From Caulobacter sp. 32-67-35 (GTDB lineage Bacteria > Pseudomonadota > Alphaproteobacteria > Caulobacterales > Caulobacteraceae), in the NCBI GenBank assembly GCA_002280875.1, contig NCEV01000002.1, positions 1 through 64,000 of the forward strand: DNA of 64,000 nt. The letters run 5' to 3'. Both the position numbers and the translations under genes were made by a program. A model generated the notes under the pieces. That model was given only the letters and a program-made list of their open reading frames with translations, was not told the DNA's origin and did not search any database. Shown in pieces: positions 47,401-57,454 of this stretch (position 1 is the first letter of the stretch; each line of letters begins with the position of its first letter).

Positions 47401-47590
47401 TGAGGACGAGCGCACCCAGCTCAAGCGCGACCGGGCGGCCCTCGAAGCACGCCTGGCCCGCATCCCGAAGGAACGAGAACAGGAATTGCGCGCGATCGAG
47501 GAACGGCACTCCAACGCCATTGAGCACACATTCCCTGTGGCCGTCGTGCTGTTGGTGCCGAACTCCCTCGCGACGGAGAAGCGCGCATGA
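44471..47590 (+). CDS. drmD: DISARM SNF2-like helicase DrmD
   Basis: The 1039-residue SNF2/superfamily 2 helicase has Walker A VGLGKT at about 150-155, DEAH at 262, and the C-terminal helicase block QRNGRIDRHGQ at about 615-625. A long coiled-coil region follows. DrmD defines class 1 DISARM and is thought to move along DNA in sensing or blocking phage DNA. ATG 44471 is inside the Vsr reading region. An open frame further upstream to 44246 is not coding, because it overlaps most of vsr. The stop overlaps drmMI (ATGA). Confidence 0.93.
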   Translation: MSMTADEIVAKVAHNTAPEPGQLVEARRRQWIVSEVDGGSVAPGLPKRHLVRLASIDEDALGEEIEVLWELEPGAHVIERAGLPRMTGLDDPSTLQAFLDAVLWGAATNADRGYLQAPFRSGVSIEDFQLDPLVRAIDMARTNLLIADDVGLGKTIEAGLVVQEMLLRHRARTVLVLCPASLQEKWRVEMQEKFGLEFQIVDTDYVKRLRRERGLHANPWTSFPRLITSMDWAKQGEGLRLLRDALPPHVSHPRKFDLLIIDEAHNVAPTVGRYAVESLRTRLVRLAAPHFQHKLFLTATPHDGYTESFTALLELLDDQRFARNVLPSDPQLARVMVRRLKSDLVDANGKRIYPERRLEALRIEYTDEERDARRQLEAYIESRESGADGGRAVDYFVHQLLRKRLSSSPAAFATTLERHIATIEGRASNERSQKKFDDRILRRAIAKTEEDYADDAQRDAAEAEAIDEAGKHVRPPSDGERRMLDRLRSWAQQAARRADAKASALLDWLAKHLKDGDRWTNERVILFTEYRATQQWMHEILAAQGFGAERLALIYGGMDPKEREAVKAAFQANPSESPVRILLATDAASEGIDLQNHCHLMIHLEIPYNPNVMEQRNGRIDRHGQRASEVVIWHPVDVEGGHGDDILRALRKLEAMRADMGSVNPVIAPQLPDLLEGRRRDLDTRQAEARMEKSRRFVKAERDLRERVAKLHERLNETRREQSLVPDHIERAVRTALRLADKPDLEPVSLPGAPDGTVFRMPPLSGSWSRCLEGLEHPYTQKIRPITFDHDVAKGRDDVVLVHLNHRLVQMSLRLLRAEIWARDDVKKLHRVAVRLLPDGRIDGPALVVMSRLVVTGGNHHRLHEELTEAGGYLRDAGFRREDRVTEIRRWLEESRPAVLSDSTFNALRTRFDKQRDAVLAAVEARSKDRLRFLLNTIETRKGKEADDIRQVLDDLERALKTELAAEQQPVQLSLFSEDERTQLKRDRAALEARLARIPKEREQELRAIEERHSNAIEHTFPVAVVLLVPNSLATEKRA

Positions 47591-50500
47591 GCAACGATCA
47601 CGAATGGCTGAACCTCATCGAGGTCTCCGGGCCGTTCCTGGCGGTACCTGTGCTGAGGGATGTCTTTCCCCAGGGCCTCGAAGCTCTGCCTTCCGGCCGG
47701 CCCCAGCGGCTGCGTCGAACATATGAGGAATGGCGCGACGCGGTCGACATGGACGACCTCGACTTGCCAGCCTTGCATGCGGCATGGGTCGATGAGGTGC
47801 TGGTCAGCGCGCTGGAGATGGATGGCGGGGTGTTGCGCCGCAACGCGACTCTGCCCGAGGGCCTGATGGTCTTGATGCCCGAGCACGGTGTCACGGTCAT
47901 GCCCGATCTGGCAGTCGTGAATCCGACGAATGGCGACGAACCTCTTCTGCTCATCCACGTCTACGAGCCCGACACCGATCTCGACGCGACGCGCCGCTTC
48001 GATGGCCTCGCGATCACACCGGCCGACCGAATGGTCGCCCTGCTCCGGGCGACGGGCTGCCCCACTGGCGTCGTGACCAATGGCGAGCGCTGGATGCTCG
48101 TGCATGCGCCCGTCGGCGCCGTGGCAGGCTTCGCGAGCTGGTATGTTCGTCTTTGGGGGCAGGAGCCCGAAACGCTGCGCGCCTTCGTCAGCCTTCTGGG
48201 CGTCCGTCGCTTATTCGGGCCCGAGGAGGGCAAGCTGCCAACGCTCTATGAGCGGTCTCTGAAGCACCAAGACGACGTGACCGAAGCGCTCGGAGAGCAG
48301 GTCCGGCGCGCCGTTGAAGTGCTCGTTCAGGCTCTCGACCGCGCCGACCAGGACCGCAATCGCGAGCTCTTGCGCGACGTCGATCCGCGAGAGCTCTACG
48401 AGGCTGGACTGACGGTCATGATGCGGCTCGTCTTCCTGTTGGCGGCCGAGGAACGCGCCCTGCTGCTGCTCGGTGATCCGCGCTATGACTCCTTCTACGC
48501 CATCTCCAGCTTGCGGATGCAGCTGCGCGCGGATTCCGAAGAGATCCTCGAGCGTCGCCGGTCCGCTTGGTCGCGGTTGCTTGCCCTGTTTCGCGGCGTG
48601 TATGGCGGGATCGATCATCCGACCCTGCGCCTTCCGGCACTCGGTGGTTCGCTGTTCGCCCCCGATCGCTATCCCTTTCTTGAAGGGCGCAAGAAGGGCA
48701 CGAGCTGGCGCAGCGATCCGGCCGAACCGCTGCCGATCGACGACCGCACCGTTCTGCTCCTGCTGGAAGCGATCCAAACCTTCGAGGGACGCACGCTGTC
48801 CTATCGCGCCCTCGACGTCGAACAGATCGGCCACGTCTACGAGGGTCTCCTCGAACGCACGGTGAAGCGCGTCGAAGACGTGACGCTGGAACTCGACAGT
48901 GGCGCGAAGGCCAAGAGCCCGCGTGTGACGCTCGGCGAGATGGAGTCGGCGCGCTTGGAGGGCTCCGAAAGGGTTGCTGAACTGCTGAAGGAACGCAGCG
49001 AACGTTCGGAGTCAGCCATCCGTAACGCCCTTGAGCGGGCGGTCGACGATCGTCTCGCTGCGCGGCTGCTCACCGTCTGCCGTGGTGACATCGGTCTGCG
49101 CGATCGCATTCTGCCCTACGCCTCCCTGCTGCGGACCGACCCTTGGGGCTATCCGCTGGTGCACCACAAGGGTGCCTTCGTTGTCGTGCTCGGCGCCGAC
49201 CGGCGCGAGAGCGGCACGCACTACACTCCGAAGAGCCTGACCGAGAGGATCGTCGAGGAGACACTGACGCCCGTCGCCTATCGCGGCCCGGCCGAGGGCA
49301 AGGCGCCCGAGGAATGGGAATTGAAGAGCGCCGAAGAATTGCTCGACCTCAAGATCTGTGATCCTGCCATGGGATCCGGCGCCTTTCTCGTTCAGACCTG
49401 CCGTTGGCTCTCCGACCGGCTGGTTGAGGCCTGGTCGGTGACCGAAGCTAGTGGCAGGCGGATCGACAGCGAAGGCCGCCTTCTCGACGAAGGCGATGGC
49501 GCGGGTTTCGAGCCCCTGTCACAGGACGTGGAAGAGCGTGCGATCCTCGCGCGGCGTCTCATCGCGGAACGCTGCCTCTACGGCGTGGATCGGAACCCGC
49601 TCGCCGTCGAACTGGCGAAGCTCTCGCTCTGGCTGACGACGATGTCCAAGGGGCGGCCCTTCGGTTTCCTCGACCACAATCTGCGCAGCGGCGACAGCCT
49701 TCTTGGCATTCACGATCTCGGTCAGCTGGTCCAACTCGACATCAATCCGAAGGGGAAGTCTCAGCTGCGATTGTTCGGTCGGACCATCCGGTCAGCGGTC
49801 GACAAGGCACTCGAACTTCGCGCGCGTCTGCGGGAGATCCCCATTCGCGACATACAGGATGTCGAGGCGATGGCGGCGCTCGATGCGCAGTCGCGTGGGG
49901 AGTTGGAGCTGCCGACCCTTATCGCCGATGCATTTGTCGGCATTGCTCTCGCCGAAGAACGCGCGGGCGACCGATCGGCGCGAACCATAGAACTCTCTTC
50001 CCTTGCAGATGCTGCGGCCGATGGTGAGTCATCCGCAAGCGAAAGGATTCAGGGAGCGGCAGCACGAGACCTTTCCAAAGGAACAGCAAGCGGAGTACCG
50101 ACGAAGCCATTGCACTGGCCTCTGCATTTCCCGGAAGTTTTTCAGCGAGATGCTGCAGGTTTTGACGCAATAGTGGGAAATCCACCGTTCCTCGGGAATC
50201 GCCTTTGGAAGAGTAGCTTGGGTGAGCGGCTGCAGCGTCAATGTGAAATGGTTCTTAGCTCTCCCCCAGGAAAAATAGATCTCTGCGTTGTATTTCATCG
50301 TCGCGCTGTTGAGCTTATCAGGGCAGAGGGAACTTACGGTTTACTCGCAACCAGCAACATTGCCGAAGGCAGTGCTATCTCGGTTGGTCTCGGCGAGATC
50401 GTCGGCAAAGGCGCAATCTACAGCGCTGAAAAAGGAATGCCTTGGCCGGGCGCTGCAGCCGTCGACGTCGCATTGGTCCATTTTTTCAAAGGGCCATGGC

Positions 50501-51630
50501 GCGGTCGTAGCGAGATAGCTGGTGAAGAGTGTTCGCGAATTGGATCGCGGCTGGCGCCCGAAGAAGAAAACTCATGGGAACTAAAGGCACTAGCGAGGTC
50601 GATTAACAGCTTTGAAGGCGTAAACAACAGCAAGGGTCTGTCCTTTGTTGTCTCTCCCGGCGAAAGGTGGTTCGACCTCCTTAAGAATGAGCGGGACAGC
50701 TTGCTTCGTCCGTATGTAACCGGCGACGACATCTTAAGCTCGGCTCTAAAGCAGATCGATCGCTGGGCGCTCGACATTCTAGATTTAGAACTGGGAGAGA
50801 TCAGAACAAAGTGGCCAATTGCCTATCAATTTCTAATGGATGTAGTTGCGCCAACCAGAACGCCAGGGGAGCTCAAAAGCTACAATGGGCTCATTGAACG
50901 CTGGTGGCAGTTCTGGAACCACCGAGCTGACCAGATGGCGCGCCTTCGGCAGCAGGATACATTCATCGCTTTTCCCAAGGTAACAAAATATCCGAGCTGT
51001 ATGCGCGCGCCAACTTCTTGGATATATACAAACCAAATCGTTTTGATTGAAAACGAACGGGAAGACTACCTCTCTCTTTTCAAGAGCAGCTCCTTCCGTA
51101 GTTGGCTCCAATATTTATCAGGAGGAAAGATCGAAGGCAGGCTTCGGCTTTCGATTTCTGAGTCGATTGCAAAGTATCCACTTCCGAACCACGCGGTATC
51201 GTTACGCGGAATGGCTGCCGCCGAGCGTCTGGACAATCTTTCGGTGGAGTTTGCCGAACATCACGGTTTCGGACTCACTGAGGTTATGAACTGGATCAAC
51301 ACGCCAAGCCAGGACGACGTAACCCTCTCTGAGATGCGTAGCCTTATGGCCACGATCGATACTGAGGTATTCGCTTCTTATGAATGGACGGATTTGAGAC
51401 CAGAGTATGACTTTCGACCGTTCTCGGGCGGGTCCGTAAATGATCCTTGGCGGTGGGCACTTGATGACCAAACGCTATCGGAAGTCATTCGCCGCCTCAC
51501 CGATCTAAACCGAGTCCAGTATGAGGCGGAACTTGCCGCAGGTCTCCATGGCAAGACTACCAGCAAAGGCGGAAAACGATCCGGCTCATCTGCAGCCTCG
51601 GCGCCAAGCCTTTTTAGACAGGATCAGTAA
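47587..51630 (+). CDS. drmMI: DISARM adenine-specific DNA methylase DrmMI
   Basis: The 1347-residue N6-adenine methyltransferase has motif I DPAMGSGAFLVQ at 592-603 and motif IV NPPF at 865-868. Large helical regions lie on both sides. In class 1 DISARM it marks host DNA so that the system spares self. ATG 47587 overlaps the drmD stop, and the stop overlaps drmA by one base. GC content falls from 67% (49141-49200) to about 42-48% (50581-50640, 51001-51060) from roughly 49985 on. This covers NPPF and the C-terminal part where target recognition is expected. The frame is intact. Confidence 0.93.
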   Translation: MSNDHEWLNLIEVSGPFLAVPVLRDVFPQGLEALPSGRPQRLRRTYEEWRDAVDMDDLDLPALHAAWVDEVLVSALEMDGGVLRRNATLPEGLMVLMPEHGVTVMPDLAVVNPTNGDEPLLLIHVYEPDTDLDATRRFDGLAITPADRMVALLRATGCPTGVVTNGERWMLVHAPVGAVAGFASWYVRLWGQEPETLRAFVSLLGVRRLFGPEEGKLPTLYERSLKHQDDVTEALGEQVRRAVEVLVQALDRADQDRNRELLRDVDPRELYEAGLTVMMRLVFLLAAEERALLLLGDPRYDSFYAISSLRMQLRADSEEILERRRSAWSRLLALFRGVYGGIDHPTLRLPALGGSLFAPDRYPFLEGRKKGTSWRSDPAEPLPIDDRTVLLLLEAIQTFEGRTLSYRALDVEQIGHVYEGLLERTVKRVEDVTLELDSGAKAKSPRVTLGEMESARLEGSERVAELLKERSERSESAIRNALERAVDDRLAARLLTVCRGDIGLRDRILPYASLLRTDPWGYPLVHHKGAFVVVLGADRRESGTHYTPKSLTERIVEETLTPVAYRGPAEGKAPEEWELKSAEELLDLKICDPAMGSGAFLVQTCRWLSDRLVEAWSVTEASGRRIDSEGRLLDEGDGAGFEPLSQDVEERAILARRLIAERCLYGVDRNPLAVELAKLSLWLTTMSKGRPFGFLDHNLRSGDSLLGIHDLGQLVQLDINPKGKSQLRLFGRTIRSAVDKALELRARLREIPIRDIQDVEAMAALDAQSRGELELPTLIADAFVGIALAEERAGDRSARTIELSSLADAAADGESSASERIQGAAARDLSKGTASGVPTKPLHWPLHFPEVFQRDAAGFDAIVGNPPFLGNRLWKSSLGERLQRQCEMVLSSPPGKIDLCVVFHRRAVELIRAEGTYGLLATSNIAEGSAISVGLGEIVGKGAIYSAEKGMPWPGAAAVDVALVHFFKGPWRGRSEIAGEECSRIGSRLAPEEENSWELKALARSINSFEGVNNSKGLSFVVSPGERWFDLLKNERDSLLRPYVTGDDILSSALKQIDRWALDILDLELGEIRTKWPIAYQFLMDVVAPTRTPGELKSYNGLIERWWQFWNHRADQMARLRQQDTFIAFPKVTKYPSCMRAPTSWIYTNQIVLIENEREDYLSLFKSSSFRSWLQYLSGGKIEGRLRLSISESIAKYPLPNHAVSLRGMAAAERLDNLSVEFAEHHGFGLTEVMNWINTPSQDDVTLSEMRSLMATIDTEVFASYEWTDLRPEYDFRPFSGGSVNDPWRWALDDQTLSEVIRRLTDLNRVQYEAELAAGLHGKTTSKGGKRSGSSAASAPSLFRQDQ

Positions 51631-54600
51631 TGGACGCTATTCTGAACGCCGCACCACAGAATAATGCTTGGCTGATCAAAGGAGGCGCCAACTCGCCCCG
51701 TTATTCCGTGCGTCTCGACGTCGGGTCGACCACTCACGGCGCAATCGATGAGGGCCACTGGGTCGTCATTCTGGGCGATAGCGGCAACGTCTCCGGGGTG
51801 GGTCGTATCCTTCGCATCCGCTCGGACCTCGACGGCGCCACGATCCATTTCGACCATTGCCACGGCGTGGATCCATCCGTGCCGCTCGCGGTCCTTGGCT
51901 TGACCGCGCCGACCGGTCCTGCTGCGCGGCTGCCATGGGGCGAGTTCCTCCGCATCCTGCCGCTGCTCGGCGTTTCTGACCCCGCAGCGGTGCCTTTGAT
52001 CGATAATGTCGTCTACACCCGCGACCTCCTCGAACTTGCCGTGCGCGACGATCTGCTCGGCCCCGCCGGTGGGCCGCAAGAGCTGATCAAGGACATGAGC
52101 GTCCGCGACCGTTACCTTGTCGGGAAGCTGGCGCCGCGACGGCCGGATGATGATCAGACGCCCCGTGTCGAGCCTGCCTCTGCTGCAGACGAGAGTGGCG
52201 ATCTCGAGGATGAAAGAGCGGCCCCGCTCCACGAACCCGGTGCCGAGTTCGCGAGCGCATCGGGTCGCGTGGAGCCGGAGGACGACGCGCTCGACGAGAT
52301 CGACACGACCAACAATCAGTCTTTGGTCCCGTCCAGCATGGGGCTCACGTTTTGCGTGGCGCCCGACGTCGCGACATTAGCCGTCGACGCACGATGGGGG
52401 CGTTACGAGCGTGTCCCCAACGATGAGCACGAGATCGTCAAGACCCGCAAGAACCGCGCAACCGGTCACGAGGAAGAGGTAAAGGTCAAGGTCTGGCACC
52501 GAGTCCCGTGTGGTGGCGTGGTCACGCTGCCACTCGTCGACGGCCAGATCAAACCATCGACACCCGATCGCGACCAGCCGGAAGTCCGCCTGCAAGGCAC
52601 GGTGCGGACGAACAACAAGGGAGAACGGTTAGTCACGGTGTTCCTCGTGAACGGTCAGCTCGAACCCGATGACAACAAGGACCGCGCCTGGCTGTTCCAG
52701 CCGGAGATCACCATCCAAGCCCCGGAAGGCCGAAGCGACAAATCGGTGTTCAGGCGCCGTCCGACCAACGAGGTCGTGGTCGATGACCCCGAACGCGACC
52801 GGCTCGCACTCATCTATCGCGGCCGCCTGGAATTCGCAGTTGGACATGGGGTTTCCGTCCATGCCGAGACGACACTCGATGACCCGACAAAGGCGCATCT
52901 CGTCCGAACCGAGATCATCCCTCGCTACGAAGTCGCTATAACGGAAACTCCGGGCCTCGACCCGAGGGATCGTCCCGCTATGCAGCGCATGGTCGATGAA
53001 GGCTGGCTCGATATGACGCGGCTGGCCGACATGGATCCTGACCCGCTGCGCGATGCGCTGTCATGCCTCATCGACGATTACGCAGTCTGGATCGACGAGC
53101 AGAAAAAGCGATTGGGAACCGAGATCACCGGCTTCGACGATCCGGGTAACGACGTTATTGCGCGCTGTGAGGAGATACTGCGCCGCCTTCGCGAGGGGAT
53201 GAGTACCCTCTTCACCGATGCCACGGCGCTGGAGGCATTTCGCTTCGCCAACCGGTCAATGGCGATGCAGCGTGTGCGAAGCATCTATGCGCTCAAGCGC
53301 AGACGGAACGAGGACGTCGACGTCGCGGCATTGGATGTTCCGAAAAACAGGTCGTGGCGTCCGTTCCAGCTCGCATTCCTGTTGCTCTCAATTCCGTCGC
53401 TTGCCGATCCTGCGCATCCAGACCGAACGAAGCCGGTAGAGGCATTCGCCGATCTCCTCTGGTTCCCGACGGGTGGCGGCAAGACCGAGGCCTATCTGGG
53501 CGTGGCCGCCTTCGCCATGGCGACGCGCCGCCTGAAGAATGATCTTGGCGGTTTGGACGCGACGCGCGGCCTCGCCGTCATCATGCGCTACACGCTACGC
53601 CTTCTGACCCTGCAGCAGTTCCAGCGGGCGACGACCTTGCTCTGCGCGATGGAGGTGATCCGCCGCGCGGACGACAAGACTTGGGGCAAGGAGTCGTTCT
53701 CGCTGGGGCTTTGGGTCGGCAACCGTGTGACACCGGGCACGACCGAAGCGTCTCATCAGGCCATTGAGGCCATTCGAAATAACGACCGCAACAAGGCAGG
53801 CATCGCTTCGCCCGCACAGCTAACCAGCTGCCCTTGGTGCGGTTCGGAGATTTCTGGCGGCCGCGACATCGAGGTGGACAGGATCGCAGGACGAACGCTG
53901 ATCCACTGCGGCGACAAACTCGGCGGTTGCGATTTCTCGAAAGCGAAATCGAGCGGCCAGCCTCACCCGGGTCTCCCGGTGAAGGTCGTCGACGAGGAAA
54001 TCTATCATCGCCCTCCGACGATGATGATCGCGACCGTAGACAAGTTCGCCATGATGGCGTGGCGCGCTGAAGTGCGGAACCTGTTTGGCCGGGTCGATCA
54101 GGAGTGCGGACGCCATGGCTTGCTCTGGCCGAACCACGACTGTGGCACCGGGCACCGAGCGAGGGGTTCACATCCGGCCGCCAGTGTGAAGCCGGTCCGC
54201 GCCATCAGGCCGCCAGACCTCATCATCCAGGACGAGTTCCATCTAATCAGCGGCCCGTTGGGAACTATGGTCGGCCTGTACGAGACGGCCGTCGATGAAC
54301 TGAGCAGCTGGGTTCTCGGCGACACGAAAGTCCGCCCCAAGGTGGTCGCCTCCACCGCGACCGTGCGGCGCGCCGATGATCAAGTGCGCAATGTATTCAT
54401 GCGGCGGATCTCCGTGTTCCCACCTTCGGGGCTGGACGTCGAGGACAACTTCTTCTCCGTTCAGCGGCCCATCAACGAAAAGCCTGGCCGACGCTACGTG
54501 GGCATCTGTGCGCCGGGTAGCTCGCGCCCTGCGGTTCTGATCAGGACGTACACGGCGTTCCTGACGGCTGCGCAGGCACTGTTCGATCGGTTCGGCCCCG

Positions 54601-55616
54601 TAGCCGACCCCTACATGACGCTCGTTGGTTACTTCAATTCGCTGCGAGAACTCGGCGGTATGAAGCGATTGGCGGAAGACGACGTTCAGACGCGTTCCTT
54701 CCGCGTCAATATGAGCTTGGTGGACCGGCCGGGCCTCTCCCAGCGGCGTGTCGACGAGGTCAGTGAGTTGACGTCGCGCGTCTCCAGCCAGGACATTCCG
54801 CGATACCTCGATCAGCTCGAGGTTCCGTTCGAGGGAACCTTCGATCCGGCACAAAGCAAATGGGTGACTAACAGGAAACCTGGGGAGGCCCGACCAATCG
54901 ATGCCGTCCTGGCGACCAACATGCTCTCCGTCGGTGTCGATGTGAATCGTCTCGGGGTGATGGTCGTCAACGGTCAGCCCAAGGGAACGGCAGAATACAT
55001 CCAGGCCACCAGCCGCGTCGGCCGCACGCCACCAGGACTCGTGGCGACAGTACTGACCTGGGCACGACCGCGTGATCTGTCGCACTACGAGACGTTCGAG
55101 CACTACCACGCGACCTTCTACCAGCATGTCGAAGCCCAGTCCGTCACCCCGTTCTCACCGCGGGCGCTGGACCGAGGGCTCACCGGCGCGATGCTTTCGA
55201 TCATGCGCCACTCTTACGAACCTTTCGCGCCGAACGATGGGGCCGGCGCGATGAATAGCCCCAGTCTCAATGAGATGCTGGAGACTATTCGAGCTATCGC
55301 CGCCCGCACCTGGGAAGTCACCGAGGACTCAGGAAAGAGAGCTTTGACCGAAGCCGCGATGAAGAGCCGCGCCGACGAATGGGCAAATGAAGCGGGCGTC
55401 GGTGGCCGCACTCTCGTCTACCAGAAGTATGGAGCGGGACCCACAGCCTACCCGCTCCTCAACGCACCGGGCATCAAGCCTTGGACCGATTGGACCGTCC
55501 CGATGTCGATGCGCGAAGTAGAGCCTGGTGTGAGGCTCGTGATGGAAGACAGCCGCTCGACCACCGATCCGACATGGCGACCGCGGGTGACAGGGGTCGA
55601 GGAGGATCAGGAATGA
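51630..55616 (+). CDS. drmA: DISARM helicase DrmA
   Basis: The 1328-residue protein holds a helicase core with Walker A FPTGGGKT at 612-619, DEFH at 868-871 and the C-terminal motif QATSRVGR at 1125-1132. A zinc finger inserted between them begins CPWCG at 734-738. The first 600 residues are not similar to anything I recognise. DrmA with DrmB forms the DISARM core that contacts and processes incoming phage DNA. It starts one base inside the drmMI stop and overlaps drmB by four bases. Confidence 0.95.
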   Translation: MDAILNAAPQNNAWLIKGGANSPRYSVRLDVGSTTHGAIDEGHWVVILGDSGNVSGVGRILRIRSDLDGATIHFDHCHGVDPSVPLAVLGLTAPTGPAARLPWGEFLRILPLLGVSDPAAVPLIDNVVYTRDLLELAVRDDLLGPAGGPQELIKDMSVRDRYLVGKLAPRRPDDDQTPRVEPASAADESGDLEDERAAPLHEPGAEFASASGRVEPEDDALDEIDTTNNQSLVPSSMGLTFCVAPDVATLAVDARWGRYERVPNDEHEIVKTRKNRATGHEEEVKVKVWHRVPCGGVVTLPLVDGQIKPSTPDRDQPEVRLQGTVRTNNKGERLVTVFLVNGQLEPDDNKDRAWLFQPEITIQAPEGRSDKSVFRRRPTNEVVVDDPERDRLALIYRGRLEFAVGHGVSVHAETTLDDPTKAHLVRTEIIPRYEVAITETPGLDPRDRPAMQRMVDEGWLDMTRLADMDPDPLRDALSCLIDDYAVWIDEQKKRLGTEITGFDDPGNDVIARCEEILRRLREGMSTLFTDATALEAFRFANRSMAMQRVRSIYALKRRRNEDVDVAALDVPKNRSWRPFQLAFLLLSIPSLADPAHPDRTKPVEAFADLLWFPTGGGKTEAYLGVAAFAMATRRLKNDLGGLDATRGLAVIMRYTLRLLTLQQFQRATTLLCAMEVIRRADDKTWGKESFSLGLWVGNRVTPGTTEASHQAIEAIRNNDRNKAGIASPAQLTSCPWCGSEISGGRDIEVDRIAGRTLIHCGDKLGGCDFSKAKSSGQPHPGLPVKVVDEEIYHRPPTMMIATVDKFAMMAWRAEVRNLFGRVDQECGRHGLLWPNHDCGTGHRARGSHPAASVKPVRAIRPPDLIIQDEFHLISGPLGTMVGLYETAVDELSSWVLGDTKVRPKVVASTATVRRADDQVRNVFMRRISVFPPSGLDVEDNFFSVQRPINEKPGRRYVGICAPGSSRPAVLIRTYTAFLTAAQALFDRFGPVADPYMTLVGYFNSLRELGGMKRLAEDDVQTRSFRVNMSLVDRPGLSQRRVDEVSELTSRVSSQDIPRYLDQLEVPFEGTFDPAQSKWVTNRKPGEARPIDAVLATNMLSVGVDVNRLGVMVVNGQPKGTAEYIQATSRVGRTPPGLVATVLTWARPRDLSHYETFEHYHATFYQHVEAQSVTPFSPRALDRGLTGAMLSIMRHSYEPFAPNDGAGAMNSPSLNEMLETIRAIAARTWEVTEDSGKRALTEAAMKSRADEWANEAGVGGRTLVYQKYGAGPTAYPLLNAPGIKPWTDWTVPMSMREVEPGVRLVMEDSRSTTDPTWRPRVTGVEEDQE

Positions 55617-57454
55617 GCAGGACACCCGTAGGAGAAGTCCGACCGAGCCAGCTCCTTTGGACCTATGGTCCAGGGGCCCTGATCGACCTCCCGAACCTGT
55701 CAGTCGTCACCATGGGCATCGATCGCTGGGAGAAGGATAGATGCCAGCCGATCCAGGAGGCGCGGTTGCTCACCAACGTGCGAAGCGTCCTCGGACCCCA
55801 AGTCGACTCACTGCGAATGCCGCCAATCGGCGAGCGGGACATCGTGGATCCCTTTTCTGCTGCCGCGCTGGTCGGAGTCCCCGTGAAGCCATTCCCGAGA
55901 TGGCTTCGCTGCGTGAAATGCGGCTTGCTGTCGCCCTACGACACCGGCCTCTTCAAGCTGAAGGAGAATCGATATCGCCCGGAATCGACGCGGTTCGTTC
56001 ATGAAGGCTGTCGAGGGTCGAACAACAACCAGAAAGCGAGGGATGCCGATGCGGTACCTGCTCGCTTCCTCATGGCTTGCCGAGCCGGCCACTTGGACGA
56101 CTTTGCCTGGCACTGGTTCGTTCATGGCGGACCGAGCACTTGCCGAGCCACGCTCAGATTTTTCGAGAGCGGCGCTTCGCTTCAGACCGAAAATCTTTGG
56201 GTCAAGTGCGATGGGTGCGGCGCCTCCAAGAACATGGCGCAAGCCTTCGGACAAGCGGGACGTGACAATCTCCCAGGGTGTCGGGGAAGGCACCCGCACG
56301 TCGATCGCTTCGAGGACGATTGCGCCGAGGAACCACGTGCCATCCTGCTTGGCGCCACCAATGGCTGGTTCCCGGTGACATTGTCCGTTCTCGCCATCCC
56401 GCAAACGGGTAGCCCCTTGGCTCAGCTCGTCGCCGACGGCTGGACGTTCTTTGAGGATGTCGCATCAGCGTCCGAAGTTGGCTTCGTGGTCAAGACGCTC
56501 AAGAAGACCGCGCAGCTTCCTGGCATCGAGCAGTTCTCGAACGAGCAGATATGGTCGGCCATAGAAGCCCACCGAAACGGGGCGGTGGATATCGAGCAAA
56601 GCGATCTCAAAGGTCCCGAGTGGGATGTGCTGACGGCCGAAAATCCGCCGACTGACTACCCACATTTCATGAGCAAAAAGGTCGGCGTCCCTTCGGGATT
56701 CGAACCGACTATCACGCGCGTGCTGCTTCTGGAGCGGCTACGCGAAGTGAATGCCCTGCTCGGGTTCACTCGGATTGAATCCCCGGATGAAGGGACAGGA
56801 GACGCCGCAGCCCCACGAGCTCCCCTCGGTCGTTCCGCACCAGATTGGGTGCCGGCGACGCAGGTTCATGGCGAGGGCATATTCATCCGCTTCAACGCGG
56901 ATGCACTGAAGTCGTGGGCGGACAAGGATGCGGTGAAGTCGCTCGATGCACGCTTACGGCTGGGGCATCGCGGTTGGCGCCATAAACGAAATCTGGATCC
57001 GAACGAAGGCTATCCCGGTGCGCGCTATGTGATGCTTCACACCCTCGCGCACATGTTGATCAGAGAACTCGCGCTCGAGTGCGGGTATAACGCCGCTAGC
57101 ATTCGAGAGCGAATTTACGCGGAGATTGACGACGACAAGGATCAGGCCGGGTTCCTTATCTACACGGCCGCCGCAGACTCTGACGGAACACTCGGCGGAT
57201 TGGTCGAACTGGGCAAACCCGAGAACCTTGGGCGCCTTCTCCACCAGGCTCTTGATCGGGCACATATCTGCGCATCCGATCCCTTGTGTTCCGAGCATGA
57301 CCCCAGCAAGGATCAATCGTTGCATGGCGCTTCGTGCCACGCCTGCTCCTTCGTATCGGAGACGTCTTGCGAACGGGGCAATCGACATCTGGATCGTGCG
57401 TTGGTTGTCCCCACGCTCGAAAATCCCGATGCCGCATTTTTCCGGACTGCATGA
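55613..57454 (+). CDS. drmB: DISARM DUF1998 protein DrmB
   Basis: The 613-residue protein has a zinc-type CVKCG at about 100-104. Its C-terminal DUF1998 cysteine region runs from CASDPLC at about 553 through SCHACSF to SCERGN. These are the usual cysteine sets of DrmB, which partners the DrmA helicase. ATG 55613 overlaps the drmA stop (ATGA) and is used instead of an open frame further upstream. Its stop overlaps drmC in the same way. Confidence 0.94.
   Translation: MSRTPVGEVRPSQLLWTYGPGALIDLPNLSVVTMGIDRWEKDRCQPIQEARLLTNVRSVLGPQVDSLRMPPIGERDIVDPFSAAALVGVPVKPFPRWLRCVKCGLLSPYDTGLFKLKENRYRPESTRFVHEGCRGSNNNQKARDADAVPARFLMACRAGHLDDFAWHWFVHGGPSTCRATLRFFESGASLQTENLWVKCDGCGASKNMAQAFGQAGRDNLPGCRGRHPHVDRFEDDCAEEPRAILLGATNGWFPVTLSVLAIPQTGSPLAQLVADGWTFFEDVASASEVGFVVKTLKKTAQLPGIEQFSNEQIWSAIEAHRNGAVDIEQSDLKGPEWDVLTAENPPTDYPHFMSKKVGVPSGFEPTITRVLLLERLREVNALLGFTRIESPDEGTGDAAAPRAPLGRSAPDWVPATQVHGEGIFIRFNADALKSWADKDAVKSLDARLRLGHRGWRHKRNLDPNEGYPGARYVMLHTLAHMLIRELALECGYNAASIRERIYAEIDDDKDQAGFLIYTAAADSDGTLGGLVELGKPENLGRLLHQALDRAHICASDPLCSEHDPSKDQSLHGASCHACSFVSETSCERGNRHLDRALVVPTLENPDAAFFRTA

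Noticed and set aside
47587-51630. BREX-type methylase PglX
   Set aside because: The large adenine methylase is flanked by drmD, drmA, drmB and drmC, and no brx genes are present, so DISARM is the better fit.
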